DNA of 64,000 bases from Shewanella insulae (GTDB taxonomy: Bacteria > Pseudomonadota > Gammaproteobacteria > Enterobacterales > Shewanellaceae): NCBI RefSeq assembly GCF_009831655.1, contig NZ_WRPA01000016.1:1-64000 (forward strand), written 5' to 3'. Both the position numbers and the translations under genes were made by a program. This document shows positions 37,872 to 47,354 of this stretch, one piece after another (the stretch's first letter is position 1; every line of letters begins with the position of its first letter). Under the pieces are notes generated by a model, which saw only the letters and a list, made by a program, of their open reading frames with translations, was not told where the DNA came from and made no database searches.

Positions 37872-38381
37872 TTACAAGCCTTTAAGGATCTCATCGCTGA
37901 GCTTGAGGTCATCGTTGCGATTCACATTTACCCCGGCGGCGATGATGTTCTTGGCGATCTCCTTGGCCTGCTCCAGCGAGTGCATCTCGTAAGTACCACA
38001 CTGGTATTCGTTCAACTCAGGGATCTCCGACTGCTGTTTCACCTTGAGCACATCTTCCATGGCCGCCAGCCAGCATTCGGCCACCTCGGCCTCTTTTGGC
38101 GTACCTATGAGGCTCATGTAGAAACCTGTGCGGCAGCCCATGGGTGAGATATCGATGATCTCGACGCGATCGCTGTTGAGATGGTCACGCATAAAACCGG
38201 CAAAGAGATGCTCCAGAGTATGAATGCCGCGCTCGCTCAGGATCTCTTTATTGGGTACACAGAAACGCAGATCGAAGACGGTAATGGTATCGCCCTTAGG
38301 GGTGGTCATCGTCTTGGCAACGCGAACGGCAGGTGCGTTCATGCGGGTATGATCTACGGTGAAGCTGTCGAGTAACGGCAT
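37872..38381 (-). CDS. luxS: S-ribosylhomocysteine lyase (autoinducer-2 synthesis)
   Basis: A 169-residue metalloenzyme that splits S-ribosylhomocysteine into homocysteine and DPD, the AI-2 precursor. Metal ligands His54 and His58 (HTLEHLF) and Cys128 (YQCGTYEM) are present, with catalytic Cys83 in PMGCRTGFY. The ATG at 38381 ([11 protein letters not shown]) follows GGGAGAATAATA. Single gene with its own terminator. Confidence 0.95.
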   Translation of the reverse strand: MPLLDSFTVDHTRMNAPAVRVAKTMTTPKGDTITVFDLRFCVPNKEILSERGIHTLEHLFAGFMRDHLNSDRVEIIDISPMGCRTGFYMSLIGTPKEAEVAECWLAAMEDVLKVKQQSEIPELNEYQCGTYEMHSLEQAKEIAKNIIAAGVNVNRNDDLKLSDEILKGL

Positions 38382-38546
38382 TATTATTCTCCCAAAATAG
38401 TGATGCTCAAACCATCTATTTGCCGACATGCCGAGCACCAGTATGGCGTGCGGCGACAGGATGTTTCCATGCGCCACGATAGACCTACACAATATGCGGT
38501 AGGTACCAGGGAAAGTAAAGTGAACTTAGCTCAACGCCATAAAGAC

Positions 38547-38576
38547 AAAAACCACAAGAGTGCTAGCCCTTGTGGT
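38547..38576 (-). terminator. Terminator of bolA
   Basis: ACCACAAG (38551-38558) pairs with CTTGTGGT (38569-38576); on the minus strand TTTTGTC follows. It is 27 bases past the bolA stop. Confidence 0.82.
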
Positions 38577-38602
38577 CTTCAATTATCGCCCAGATTTAGG
38601 GA

Positions 38603-38902
38603 TTAGCCTTTGCATTTAGGTGAGTTAGGCACCTGCACCTCTTGGTCCCACTCTTCGGGGGTAAAGGTATGCATCGACAAGGCGTGCAGCCCGGCGTCAA
38701 ACTGCGCCTTCAGTGCCTCGTTAACCGCTCTGTGACGGCCGATGAGTCGCTGACCTTCGAACGCGGCGCTGGCGACGATCACCTTGAAATGGGTCTCGGA
38801 ATTAGGCGGCACATGGTGGTTGTCGCTCTCGTTGATCACCTCAAGATGCACAGGGACTAAGACTTGGGTGAGCGTATCGATTATCTGCTGTTTCACTGAC
38901 AT
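38603..38902 (-). CDS. bolA: BolA family protein
   Basis: A 99-residue BolA-type protein with the class signature GHHVPPxSxTHF-like segment (DNHHVPPNSETHFKVIVAS) and the helix-turn-helix-like region with RHRAVNEAL. Conserved His in LSMHTFTPEEW is the usual iron-sulfur/glutaredoxin ligand region. BolA works with monothiol glutaredoxin Grx4 in iron sensing and also affects cell shape and biofilm genes. Confidence 0.92.
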   Translation of the reverse strand: MSVKQQIIDTLTQVLVPVHLEVINESDNHHVPPNSETHFKVIVASAAFEGQRLIGRHRAVNEALKAQFDAGLHALSMHTFTPEEWDQEVQVPNSPKCKG

Positions 38903-39026
38903 GGCTATCGTCTCTATCGAGTAGAAAACTTAAGTGGCCGCAGAGTACTTTGAGTGGCCGCAAAGATCAACTCTCTATCGCCACACTCAGTCGGCGATCA
39001 CTTAAGCCCAAATGCGACCTATTGCC

Positions 39027-39530
39027 TCAGGTCAGGCTGACTCTGGCGTCTTGTGAGACATTTTCCAACAGCTCGATAATGCTGTCACCACTGATCTCAT
39101 CAGGCACAGACACGGCCAACTTGGCAGAGAATACCGTCTGCCCCAGGGTAGAAACATGGACCCGATTACACTCCATCTGTTCCACCTCGAGATCCAGGTT
39201 AGACAGGATATCGACTATCTCCCGCGTCAGCCCCGGCCTGTCCGAGCAGTCCACATTAAATCTCAGGCTGCGGGTGTGTTCGCTCAATACCTCGGCCATG
39301 TCGCTGAAGCTAAAGGTGAGCTCGGGAAACTGCTGCACAAAATCGGCCTGCAGGTCGGCGACCTTGTCCTCGGCGATCGCCACCTTCATCATGGCGGCAA
39401 ACCAGGCATCCATCTTGATCACCTTGCTGCTCAACCACTCGCCCCCGGCCTCTCGGGTTAGATTGGCCATTGCCTTAACAACCCCAGGGGTAACGACACC
39501 CGTTACCGTGGTCACGAACATCTTATTCAT
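39027..39530 (-). CDS. gcvR: Glycine cleavage system regulator (two ACT domains)
   Basis: A 167-residue protein with two ACT domains: the first begins MNKMFVTTVTGVVTPGVVK, the second near residue 88 (LRFNVDCSDRPGLTREIVDI). This is the GcvR arrangement; in enterobacteria GcvR binds glycine and restrains the activator GcvA. The ATG at 39530, six bases from AAGGAG, is preferred over an upstream TTG. Between bolA and the AlkB-like gene, in the same direction. Confidence 0.85.
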   Translation of the reverse strand: MNKMFVTTVTGVVTPGVVKAMANLTREAGGEWLSSKVIKMDAWFAAMMKVAIAEDKVADLQADFVQQFPELTFSFSDMAEVLSEHTRSLRFNVDCSDRPGLTREIVDILSNLDLEVEQMECNRVHVSTLGQTVFSAKLAVSVPDEISGDSIIELLENVSQDARVSLT

Positions 39531-39660
39531 AAGCAACTCCTTCTGGTGGTTATCGCGTCACACAGACATTGTGCAACACACCTGCTCACGATGAGAATAA
39601 AACTTTCATCCCTGCAAAGGTGAGAGCTAGGTTACACTTCCCACCTCGACGTTATTCACA

Positions 39661-40335
39661 TTAGCCCTGATGAAAGTGTGGAGTTAAATGCCGATAGGTC
39701 AAGTTTAGCCTAGGCTGGATCACCTTGGCCCGTTTCGGCAGTGCATGTTGCCAGCTCGCCTGCATGGGCCAGTGCATGATCAGCAGGTCACCGCTATTGA
39801 GCATCAGCTCTACTTTGGTCTTGCTCCGATTATGACGCAGAAAGAAGGGACGACTCGCTCCAAGTGTCACGGAGGCGATATCCGAGCCCGGGACTATCTC
39901 CGCCTCGTCATCACTATGCCAGCCCATGGTATCGCTGCCGTCGCGATAGTGATTAACCAGCACGCCGTTGCTGATCAAGCCAAAATCTCGCTGAAGTTTC
40001 TCCCGCAGGCGCAGGGCATACTTGGGCCAGGGCTCGGCGCGAATGAACAGCCCTGAATAGAGATAGTCGCAGCCATCGTCGCCAAACCACACCTGACGCC
40101 TGGGAATGGCATGGCTGCGGCCAAAGAGTGTGATCTCCGGCCGACTGAAGGGATAGTGCTCGGCCTCATCGATAAGGGCACTTTGCTGGGCCTGATTGAG
40201 ATAACCCGGGATCAGGGTAATAGGCGGCCTTACGGTCTGAGCCTGCTTACCCGCTTCGTCTGTGATTGCTCCGGTTTCTTTGGCTGCTTCGGATTCGTCA
40301 CCGATCTCATCGAACCCAAGCGTTTGCTGTTGCAT
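39661..40335 (-). CDS. AlkB-like 2-oxoglutarate/Fe(II) dioxygenase
   Basis: A 224-residue dioxygenase of the AlkB family. Iron ligands are in GWHSDDEAE (HxD) and [10 protein letters not shown]; the 2-oxoglutarate-binding Arg is in RLNLTYRHL. The first ~40 residues are acidic and low in complexity. The ATG at 40335 follows AGGAAGAGACAG; a start at 40374 is possible but has poorer context. Likely repairs alkylated bases oxidatively, or acts on RNA or protein. Divergent from rlmG. Confidence 0.85.
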   Translation of the reverse strand: MQQQTLGFDEIGDESEAAKETGAITDEAGKQAQTVRPPITLIPGYLNQAQQSALIDEAEHYPFSRPEITLFGRSHAIPRRQVWFGDDGCDYLYSGLFIRAEPWPKYALRLREKLQRDFGLISNGVLVNHYRDGSDTMGWHSDDEAEIVPGSDIASVTLGASRPFFLRHNRSKTKVELMLNSGDLLIMHWPMQASWQHALPKRAKVIQPRLNLTYRHLTPHFHQG

Positions 40336-40445
40336 CTGTCTCTTCCTACTCGCCTCGTCGCCTAACTCACACACCGCCAGGCATATACCTCACGGGGCAA
40401 ATCTGCGATAATCGCCGCCCCAATTTTCAAAGTAGCAGCCTAGCC

Positions 40446-41654
40446 ATGACAACTCAATTCTCCGTTGCCGATATCGAGCTGAGTCTCTCCCGTTATCCTG
40501 CCAATCAGGTCTCTAACCTGCAGGCGTGGGACGCGGCGGACGAGCACCTGATAAAACATCTAAAAGAAATTGAGCAGAAGGTAGATAACACAGCAGTCAT
40601 CAATGACAGCTTCGGCGCCCTGTGCGCCGCCCTCACGGCGCAGGCTACCGACTGGCCCATCTGGGTCGAGACGGATGCCAAGACGAGTCAGCTAGGCACG
40701 CTGCTAAACTTCGAAGCCAATCAGTTGAGCCATGATAACCTCACCTGGCTCAACAGCCGTGAGCTGCCACCCCAAGGCATAAATCTGGTGCTGATGAAGC
40801 TACCGAAGAATCTCAACTACTTTATCCACCAGCTACAGCGCCTGTCTCAGTCACTGGCGCCCAACACCCCTGTGTATATCGGCGCCAAGGCAAAAGCGAT
40901 CAACAAGGCATTGCTGGAAACTATCGCCAAACATCTGGGACCCGCCAGCGCCAGCCTGGCCTGGAAGAAGACCCGGGTGATCACCTGCATCGCCGATGGC
41001 AAACCAAGAGCCCAGCCGAGCGAGGTGAGTTGGCCGGTGAAGGAGTTTAACCTCACCATCAGCAACCTCAGCAATGTCTTCGCCGCCAACAAGCTGGATA
41101 TCGGCGCCCGCATCATGCTGGACAATCTGCCTGCAGGCCAGTTCGATACCATAGTAGATCTCGGCTGCGGCAACGGCATCCTGGGGCTGAGGGCCAAGCA
41201 GTGTTATCCGGGCGCAGAGGTGCATTTCGTGGATGAATCAGAGATGGCCATCACCTCGGCCAGGCAAAACTGGTTGGCAAATAAACTCGACAATCCAGAG
41301 CAAGCAATGCCTCAGGGCCACTTTCACTGGGACGACTGCCTGACCCATCTGGGCGATGAGATAAAACCGGACTTGGTGCTCTGTAATCCGCCCTTTCATC
41401 AGGGTGAGGCGATCACAGATCATATCGCCTGGCAGATGTTTCTAGACGCCTTTCATAAACTCAGACCCGGCGGTATGTTACAGGTGGTAGGCAATCGCCA
41501 TCTGGGTTACCACATCAAGCTCAAGCGGATCTTTAAGAACTGCGAAACGGCCGCCTCTAACGGCAAGTTTGTGATATTAAGGGCCATCAAGTCACCTAAA
41601 GGCCCAATGAAGTCGCCTCAAGCTGTGGTCAAGCCGGGCGACTCAACCCAATAG
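40446..41654 (+). CDS. rlmG: 23S rRNA (guanine-1835-N2)-methyltransferase
   Basis: A 402-residue two-domain methyltransferase: degenerate N-terminal domain, then a C-terminal SAM-binding fold with [12 protein letters not shown] and catalytic NPPFHQG. The ATG at 40446 ([12 protein letters not shown]) is the family start; an earlier in-frame start at 40266 would overlap the divergent AlkB-like gene. The C-terminus has a Lys/Pro-rich tail. Confidence 0.92.
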   Translation: MTTQFSVADIELSLSRYPANQVSNLQAWDAADEHLIKHLKEIEQKVDNTAVINDSFGALCAALTAQATDWPIWVETDAKTSQLGTLLNFEANQLSHDNLTWLNSRELPPQGINLVLMKLPKNLNYFIHQLQRLSQSLAPNTPVYIGAKAKAINKALLETIAKHLGPASASLAWKKTRVITCIADGKPRAQPSEVSWPVKEFNLTISNLSNVFAANKLDIGARIMLDNLPAGQFDTIVDLGCGNGILGLRAKQCYPGAEVHFVDESEMAITSARQNWLANKLDNPEQAMPQGHFHWDDCLTHLGDEIKPDLVLCNPPFHQGEAITDHIAWQMFLDAFHKLRPGGMLQVVGNRHLGYHIKLKRIFKNCETAASNGKFVILRAIKSPKGPMKSPQAVVKPGDSTQ

Positions 41655-41705
41655 CCTAGTTAACGGAGTCGATTCACTCGAATAGTGCGTTTGAAATGCA
41701 GACAT

Positions 41706-41733
41706 AAAAAACAGGGCCTAGGCCCTGTTTTTT
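41706..41733. terminator. Bidirectional terminator between rlmG and the hydroxylase gene
   Basis: A perfect 28-base palindrome with half-site AAAAAACAGGGCCT: a GC-rich core with A6 and T6 flanks that serves both convergent genes. Confidence 0.9.
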
Positions 41734-41814
41734 GTTTGACGAGTTGAGCTTAGCGGTTAGTCAGAGGAGTTCTTTTCCCCTCGATGACCAAGCGATTCCT
41801 TTATTAACCTTCCT

Positions 41815-42717
41815 TTATGAGGCAAGCTTGCGCTCGGGCTCGGCATCGTTAACCTCATCTTGCTGTTCGGGCGCCGCAGGCGGCGCAAGCATCAAGGCAA
41901 GGCGCTGCTTAAGACTTAGCTCAGGTGCTAAGGCCTCACGAAACATGTCGCGCCACTCACTAAAGGTCACCACCAGCGGATTAAAGCTGTTCACCGGCTT
42001 GGTGATGCCATACTCCACCGTCTCCTCTTCCTTCACATAGGTGCCAAACAGGCGATCCCAGATGATCAACACGCCGGCGTAGTTCTTATCTATATATTGG
42101 GGATTGCGTCCATGATGCACCCTGTGGTGGGAAGGGGTGTTAAACACCCACTCCAGCGGCCCAAGAGTCTTGATCGCCTGGGTATGGACAAAGAACTGCA
42201 GCCCCAAGTTAAGCAGCACGGCAAACACCACCCAGTTAGGATCGAAGCCGACCACCACCAGCGGCAGCCAGAAGAGCCACATGCCGGCAAAGGGGTACAT
42301 CAGGCTCTGCCTGAAGGCGGTGCTGAAGTTCATGCGCTCCGAACTGTGGTGGGCCACATGGGCCGCCCACATCCAGCGCACCCTGTGGCTGGCGCGGTGG
42401 AACCAGTAGTAGCAGAAGTCCTGGGCAATAATCAGTGCGATAAAGCTGCCCAGCCCCATCTGAATATCGAAGAGGCGCCAGTCAAACGCCCAGAGATAAA
42501 GCTTGGCGATCAATAGCCCGGTGAGAATATCCGCCCCCTGATGCAGGCCCGCCAGGGTGAAGTTACACAGCACCTCGGGCAGATGATAACGGGCATTACC
42601 TGGCAAGCGACCACGGCGGTCCCCCAGGTACCACTCGGCCAGGATACAGACAAAAAACAGCGGCGCCAGCACCAGCAAGAGCACCTCCGGGTGCGCGATG
42701 AGTGAATTAAAATCCAT
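41815..42717 (-). CDS. Fatty acid hydroxylase / sterol desaturase family protein
   Basis: A 300-residue integral membrane di-iron enzyme. The histidine clusters are HRASH, HVAHHSS and HRVHHG, with 4-5 hydrophobic segments; this arrangement resembles alkylglycerol monooxygenase and bacterial sterol-desaturase-like proteins. The C-terminus is a hydrophilic, Ala/Glu/Pro-rich tail. It follows the DUF2804 gene by 44 bases in the same direction, so the two probably form an operon acting on membrane lipid. Substrate unknown. Confidence 0.85.
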   Translation of the reverse strand: MDFNSLIAHPEVLLLVLAPLFFVCILAEWYLGDRRGRLPGNARYHLPEVLCNFTLAGLHQGADILTGLLIAKLYLWAFDWRLFDIQMGLGSFIALIIAQDFCYYWFHRASHRVRWMWAAHVAHHSSERMNFSTAFRQSLMYPFAGMWLFWLPLVVVGFDPNWVVFAVLLNLGLQFFVHTQAIKTLGPLEWVFNTPSHHRVHHGRNPQYIDKNYAGVLIIWDRLFGTYVKEEETVEYGITKPVNSFNPLVVTFSEWRDMFREALAPELSLKQRLALMLAPPAAPEQQDEVNDAEPERKLAS

Positions 42718-42761
42718 CTAGTTATTCCTTTATATTCGCTAAATTATTCCCTAAACATGCC

Positions 42762-43814
42762 CTACCAGCGCGCAAAGTGATCTTCGGTTAAACCAAGCAG
42801 ATTATCGATACGATGAGTTCGCCCCAGACCGTCGCGGATCTCGCCATCAAAATAACCCAGATACTGCCTGAAGTTGCTCTTCAGCAGCCAGAGATTGAGC
42901 CTCTCTTGGCGGCGATTCAGTGGGCGAAAGTTAAGCGCCACCCGGCCGTCCTGGGAGCTTATCTGCCAGCTGGCATCATCCTGAGACGCGGGCGCACGGC
43001 TAAAGGCAAAATGCACAGGCCCGAGCAGATGACGTTCACCGTTGATCCAAAACACGTTCTCGTTGCAACCGGTCTCATTTACCCCGGCTGCCAGATTGAG
43101 GCCGAGCAAATCGTCCCCCCGATAGCCGTTAATACTGGCCCAGCGCCAGCTGGTCTCTCGGCGCATATAACCGGCGGAAAAATCATAACCCGCCAGTGCG
43201 CGATTGAGAGGCTGTGGCTCGTGATGAATAGTCAGGCTACCGCCCACCTTGAGGCCATTGTGCTTTTGCGTATAGGTCCAGCCGCTATAACCTGTCGGAT
43301 TACACATGGCCATAGGCAGGCTCAAAGGCATAGGTGTGAGCAGCAGCTCGGCCTTGATCTGCGCCGTGTCGATATTGAGCTGCCATATCCCCTCGACGAT
43401 CTCTATGGTCACCCTGCCCTTACCGCTTCTAAGCTGCGCCCGCCCAGCCCAGGGCGAGTCTGCCAGCTGGCAACCCATGGCCAGCGGCTTGAGCCAGGTG
43501 GTCTCTACCAGCCGATTGGCCTTGATGTCATAGAGGTAACAGAAACCTGTGCCGGCATAGCGGATATCGGCGATGGCGACCCCAATCACGTACCTTGGCG
43601 TCACCACAGAGACAAACTGGAACTGCTTAAAATGGAAATGCCGGGCGAGATGACTGGCAGGCTTGTCCATCACATTGGTATAGCGAAAGTGCTCCAGGCC
43701 AAAGGATTTGACCGGACCATCGAAATGACCATATTGCACCTGACCCGAGCTTGAAATCAGGCTATCCGGCGCCCCCAGGGTCTGCACCGCGCCGGGTTGA
43801 ATATCCATCTTCAT
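42762..43814 (-). CDS. DUF2804 domain-containing protein
   Basis: A 350-residue protein with no signal peptide and beta-rich, Trp/Tyr/Arg-rich sequence (EGIWQLNIDTAQ, TSWRWASINGYRG, VHFAFSRAP), recognised as the DUF2804 family, predicted lipocalin-like or carbohydrate/lipid-binding. Function unknown. The start could be 43814 or ATG 43808; both have weak ribosome binding context inside the 18-bp tandem repeat region. Co-directional with the hydroxylase gene. Confidence 0.75.
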   Translation of the reverse strand: MKMDIQPGAVQTLGAPDSLISSSGQVQYGHFDGPVKSFGLEHFRYTNVMDKPASHLARHFHFKQFQFVSVVTPRYVIGVAIADIRYAGTGFCYLYDIKANRLVETTWLKPLAMGCQLADSPWAGRAQLRSGKGRVTIEIVEGIWQLNIDTAQIKAELLLTPMPLSLPMAMCNPTGYSGWTYTQKHNGLKVGGSLTIHHEPQPLNRALAGYDFSAGYMRRETSWRWASINGYRGDDLLGLNLAAGVNETGCNENVFWINGERHLLGPVHFAFSRAPASQDDASWQISSQDGRVALNFRPLNRRQERLNLWLLKSNFRQYLGYFDGEIRDGLGRTHRIDNLLGLTEDHFARW

Positions 43815-43821
43815 TGCTTGT

Positions 43822-43870
43822 TATCTTTCTTCTCTTAGTTATCTTTCTTATCTTAGTTATCTTTCTTATC
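43822..43870. repeat. 18-bp tandem repeat upstream of the DUF2804 gene
   Basis: TATCTTTCTTCTCTTAGT, TATCTTTCTTATCTTAGT and a partial TATCTTTCTTATC follow at an 18-base period, starting eight bases before the DUF2804 ATG on the minus strand, where it reads as purine-rich AAGATAAGAAAGATA. Confidence 0.85.
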
Positions 43871-44041
43871 GGGCTGACAGCCTGTTGGCCGCGCCTTTTT
43901 AGTGGAATTTTTACTCTAACGCTTTCTGGTTTAAGTTAAAACCCCGGCAAGCAACAAAGCCTTAACAAACTGGGGCCCCGCTGGCATCCCATGAAGATTC
44001 TGGTATGCTGATGCCACCTTTTTACAGCATGATTTTCCGCT

Positions 44042-44608
44042 ATGAAACGAATTATTCCCATCATCGCCTGTGCTGGCCTGCTGTTTGGCTGCGCCTCTCA
44101 TACCCCGACCCATATGGCGCTCAATCCGCAGCTGCCTGCAATTGAATCTCAAGGGATCCCGGCCAAAGCCATCGCCATCGAGATGATAGATACCCGCTCG
44201 GCCAACTTTATTGCCCGCTTTAATAATGAAGGGGATGCCGCCAGGCTGGTGAGCCCATCTGAGTCGCCCCGCCGCCAGCTGGAACAGGTGTTTCGTGACG
44301 GCTTTACCAAGGCGGGATATCGCATCGACCCAAGCTCGGTGAACCATATGCAGCTGCAACTGGAAAAGCTGCTGACCGACGTCAGCGACACCACCTTTGG
44401 CTATCAGGCAACCAACGACATCATCATCAATGTCATCGCCAGTAACGAAAGCAAGACCTTTACCAAACGCTACACGGCCCGAAACCTGGTGTCGGGCCCC
44501 TTTAGCGCCGACTTTGCGACGCTTGAGCTGTCGGTCAACGATCTGCTCGGCGATCTGACGGCGAAGATCATCAACGACCCCGAACTCAACCAGTTCATCC
44601 AACAATAA
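44042..44608 (+). CDS. YajG-like lipoprotein
   Basis: A 188-residue lipoprotein with signal peptide and lipobox LLFGCAS (Cys18). The rest resembles the YajG family of predicted outer-membrane-anchored lipoproteins (MALNPQLPA, DTRSANFIARF). Function unknown; in enterobacteria yajG sits by ampG, which also lies nearby here. It precedes the cyclophilin by 19 bases and is divergent from the DUF2804 gene. Confidence 0.82.
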   Translation: MKRIIPIIACAGLLFGCASHTPTHMALNPQLPAIESQGIPAKAIAIEMIDTRSANFIARFNNEGDAARLVSPSESPRRQLEQVFRDGFTKAGYRIDPSSVNHMQLQLEKLLTDVSDTTFGYQATNDIIINVIASNESKTFTKRYTARNLVSGPFSADFATLELSVNDLLGDLTAKIINDPELNQFIQQ

Positions 44609-44627
44609 CTAAGATAAGGAAGTTCAT

Positions 44628-45212
44628 ATGAGAATCTGGCTTGGCGCCCTACTATTACTCGCTTTTTCCGGCCTGGCGCAGGCATTGGACATTCAGAGCG
44701 ACACCATCTATCCCAAGGTCAAATTAGAAACCACCATGGGTGATATAGTGGTCGAGCTGGATCGTAAACGCGCCCCCATCACGGTAGATAACTTTCTCAC
44801 CTATGTGGTCAAGGGACACTATGACAACACCCTATTCCACCGCATCATCCCTGGCTTCGTGGTACAGGGCGGCGGCCTGAATCCCAAGCTGGAAGAGAAA
44901 CCCTATGGCGATCCCATAGTCAATGAGTCGGGTAATGGCCTGAGCAACAGCCTGGGCACCATTGCCATGGCCCGCGAAGACAATCCTCACTCGGCCACCG
45001 CCCAGTTCTACTTTAACGTGGGCGATAACAAGCGTCTGGATCCCTCCAAGCGCCGCTGGGGTTACGCCGTGTTCGGTGAAGTCATGGAGGGCATGGAAGT
45101 ACTGGAAGCCATGGCCGAGGTGGAGACACAGATCAACACTAAGCTGGGCTGGGCAGACTTCCCGGTGAAACCTATCATCCTCAAGAAGGCTACCCTGCTA
45201 CCTAGACAGTAA
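44628..45212 (+). CDS. Exported cyclophilin-type peptidyl-prolyl isomerase
   Basis: A 194-residue protein with cleavable signal peptide (LALLLLAFSGLAQA-type, cleavage near QALDIQ) and a cyclophilin domain: FHRIIPGFVVQGGG, SATAQFYFNVGDN, and the Trp-containing substrate pocket replaced in part by FGEVMEGMEV. Catalyses proline isomerisation of secreted proteins in the periplasm (PpiA-like). In operon with the YajG-like lipoprotein. Confidence 0.9.
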   Translation: MRIWLGALLLLAFSGLAQALDIQSDTIYPKVKLETTMGDIVVELDRKRAPITVDNFLTYVVKGHYDNTLFHRIIPGFVVQGGGLNPKLEEKPYGDPIVNESGNGLSNSLGTIAMAREDNPHSATAQFYFNVGDNKRLDPSKRRWGYAVFGEVMEGMEVLEAMAEVETQINTKLGWADFPVKPIILKKATLLPRQ

Positions 45213-45266
45213 ACGATGGCTGCAGGCTTGAGATAAATATAAGACTTTGCATTCATTCAAAATTAA

Positions 45267-45288
45267 TGGCACTTTCATTAAAGTGCCA
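45267..45288. terminator. Hairpin after the cyclophilin gene
   Basis: TGGCACTTT-CATT-AAAGTGCCA is a perfect nine-pair stem-loop, 54 bases past the cyclophilin stop. No T run follows on the plus strand, so efficiency is doubtful. Confidence 0.45.
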
Positions 45289-45376
45289 CAAAGCAGAACA
45301 TTAAATTTTTTATCTCAGACAACTGGTGGCCAATCCACTGGCTATACTTAGGCCTGTAGTAGCAAGGAGGCGAACG

Positions 45377-45709
45377 ATGACACCAAACGAGTTCATCGAT
45401 AATAAAGCGCCCCAGCTGGCTCAATATGGAAAAGCGTTTTTAAATAACCAACTCGATTCCAATGAGATCCAGCTTTACTTATGGGACACCCTTGAGGAGT
45501 GGGCTCAGTTCAATCATCAGGGTGATGCGCAAACCGATATCGAGCGAGTATTTTGGCACTTGATACACGCCTTCGACAGGTGGCCCGACTGGACAATACG
45601 GGGCAATCAGTTCTTGCGAAAGCAGATCGACGATTGCTGCGATTTTCTCAGTCTCGGCGGCACCTGCCCAAGCTGTTGTATCGGTACAAGACCCGGCTCA
45701 ATGTCATAA
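45377..45709 (+). CDS. Conserved small hypothetical protein with C-terminal CPSCC
   Basis: A 110-residue soluble protein with many Trp/Asp/Glu residues (LWDTLEEWAQFNHQG, WHLIHAFDRWPDW) and a Cys-rich end (DDCCDFLSLGGTCPSCCIGT), which may bind metal. I do not recognise the family. Start: ATG after AAGGAGGCGAACG, a strong site, which excludes the longer reading from 45326. Single-gene unit followed by its own terminator, so it is very probably real. Confidence 0.75.
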   Translation: MTPNEFIDNKAPQLAQYGKAFLNNQLDSNEIQLYLWDTLEEWAQFNHQGDAQTDIERVFWHLIHAFDRWPDWTIRGNQFLRKQIDDCCDFLSLGGTCPSCCIGTRPGSMS

Positions 45710-45744
45710 CGAGTATCTTTACTCAAAATAAGTCAAAAAAAGCC

Positions 45745-45774
45745 AAGCTCAGTCTCTCGGGACTGGGCTTTTTT
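45745..45774 (+). terminator. Terminator after the small hypothetical gene
   Basis: AAGCTCAGTC pairs with GACTGGGCTT (one G:U) around TCTCGG, followed by TTTT. Confidence 0.85.
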
Positions 45775-45854
45775 CATGACAGATTTTTCACTTTTTATTT
45801 GCCGCGCCAGCGTTTAAGCTAACCCCACCTAGCCTGACAACGTCGACTGCCATT

Positions 45855-47273
45855 TTGATTGCATCCCGAGTTTCCCGATTGCGAGACGCCCTCACCATCT
45901 ATTTCCACAAGCGGGTATTGATCCTGCTGTTTCTCGGCTTCTCCGCCGGTTTGCCCTTGATGCTGGTGTTCTCAACCCTCTCCTTCTGGCTGCGGGAAGC
46001 AGGCATAGATCGCACCGCCATAGGCTACTTTAGCTGGATAGCCCTCGCCTATGGCTTCAAGTGGGCCTGGTCTCCCCTGGTGGATCGCATGTCACTGCCC
46101 TTCTTCACCCAAATATTGGGACGGCGACGCGGCTGGATGCTATTCGCCCAAATGCTGTTAGTGCTCGCCATCTTAGGCATGAGCCAGAGTGACCCCTTGG
46201 CCGACCTAGAGCGCCTGGCGCTGTTCGCCCTCATGGTCGCCTTCGCCTCGGCCACCCAGGATATCGTTATCGACGCTTTTCGCATCGAATCGGCGCCGCA
46301 GAAGATGCAGGCCGCCCTGGCCGCCGCCTATCAGGTGGGCTATCGCAGCGCCATGATTGTCGCCACTGCCGGCGCCCTGACCATAGCCGCCTGGGTCGAC
46401 CCAAATAGCGAGAGCTATGATCTCGCCTCCTGGCAGACCGCCTACCTAGTGATGGCGGGCCTGATGTTTATCGGTATCTTCACCACCCTGCTGAGCAGCG
46501 AGCCCAAGGTCGAGGCCAAGGAGGCGGACGAATTAGAGTCTGCCCTTAAACAGAGCTTATCTGAGCGCTACCCAAGACCCGTGGCCGCTGCCGCCTCCTG
46601 GCTCTATACCGCCAGCATACTGCCCTTCGTCGATTTTTTTAAGCGTTACGGCCGCAGCGCCATACTGATCCTGCTGCTGATCTCCTGCTACCGGATCTCG
46701 GATATCGTCATGGGGATCATGGCCAACGTCTTCTATGTGGACATGGGCTTCTCTAAGACAGAGATCGCAACCCTCAGCAAGGTCTACGGCCTGATCATGA
46801 CCTTAGTGGGCGCAGGCGCCGGTGGCATGTTGCTGGCCCGCTACGGCACCATGAAGATCCTCTTCCTAGGCGCCTTTATGGTGGCCGTTACCAACCTGCT
46901 CTTCGCCTATCAGGCCATGATCGGCTACAACCTAGAGTTACTGACTCTGGTGATCTCCATCGACAACTTCAGCGCCGGAGTCGCCACAGCCGCCTTTATC
47001 GCCTATCTCTCCAGCCTGACCAGCAGTGGCTACAGCGCGACCCAATATGCGCTGTTATCTTCCATCATGCTGCTGTTTCCCAAGTTTGTGGCGGGCTTCT
47101 CGGGCCAATATATCGATGCCTACGGCTATGTGAACTTCTTCGTCGCCGCCAGCGTCATCGGCTTCCCCGTGCTGGGGCTGATCGTCTTGGTGCAGAAATA
47201 CGCCCCCCATCCCAACGGCGACGAGCAGGCCGAGTCCCTAGACTCACCAGATGGGGAGCGGGCGAGAGACTAG
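45855..47273 (+). CDS. ampG: AmpG family muropeptide permease
   Basis: A 472-residue major facilitator protein with 12-14 hydrophobic helices. Segments LGFSAGLPLMLVFSTLSFWL, GFKWAWSPLVDR and SATQDIVIDAFRIES are characteristic of AmpG, which imports anhydro-muropeptides for cell-wall recycling. The start is uncertain: no ATG is in place, and the reading starts at a TTG (45855) with no clear ribosome binding site; another TTG is at 45879. C-terminal tail is charged. Confidence 0.87.
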   Translation: MIASRVSRLRDALTIYFHKRVLILLFLGFSAGLPLMLVFSTLSFWLREAGIDRTAIGYFSWIALAYGFKWAWSPLVDRMSLPFFTQILGRRRGWMLFAQMLLVLAILGMSQSDPLADLERLALFALMVAFASATQDIVIDAFRIESAPQKMQAALAAAYQVGYRSAMIVATAGALTIAAWVDPNSESYDLASWQTAYLVMAGLMFIGIFTTLLSSEPKVEAKEADELESALKQSLSERYPRPVAAAASWLYTASILPFVDFFKRYGRSAILILLLISCYRISDIVMGIMANVFYVDMGFSKTEIATLSKVYGLIMTLVGAGAGGMLLARYGTMKILFLGAFMVAVTNLLFAYQAMIGYNLELLTLVISIDNFSAGVATAAFIAYLSSLTSSGYSATQYALLSSIMLLFPKFVAGFSGQYIDAYGYVNFFVAASVIGFPVLGLIVLVQKYAPHPNGDEQAESLDSPDGERARD

Positions 47274-47307
47274 TAACTAAAGCTCTCTCGTCTCGATAAC
47301 AGGCAAT

Positions 47308-47337
47308 AAAAAGCCCCGCTCAATCGGCGGGGCTTTT
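47308..47337. terminator. Bidirectional terminator between ampG and yajQ
   Basis: AAAAGCCCCGC-TCAATCG-GCGGGGCTTTT is an 11-pair stem serving two convergent genes. Confidence 0.88.
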
Positions 47338-47354
47338 GACAACAGAGACTATGA

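Noticed and set aside
42813-43754. 313-codon plus-strand open frame opposite the DUF2804 gene
   Set aside because: Composition-driven shadow with no start signal; the minus-strand protein matches a known family.
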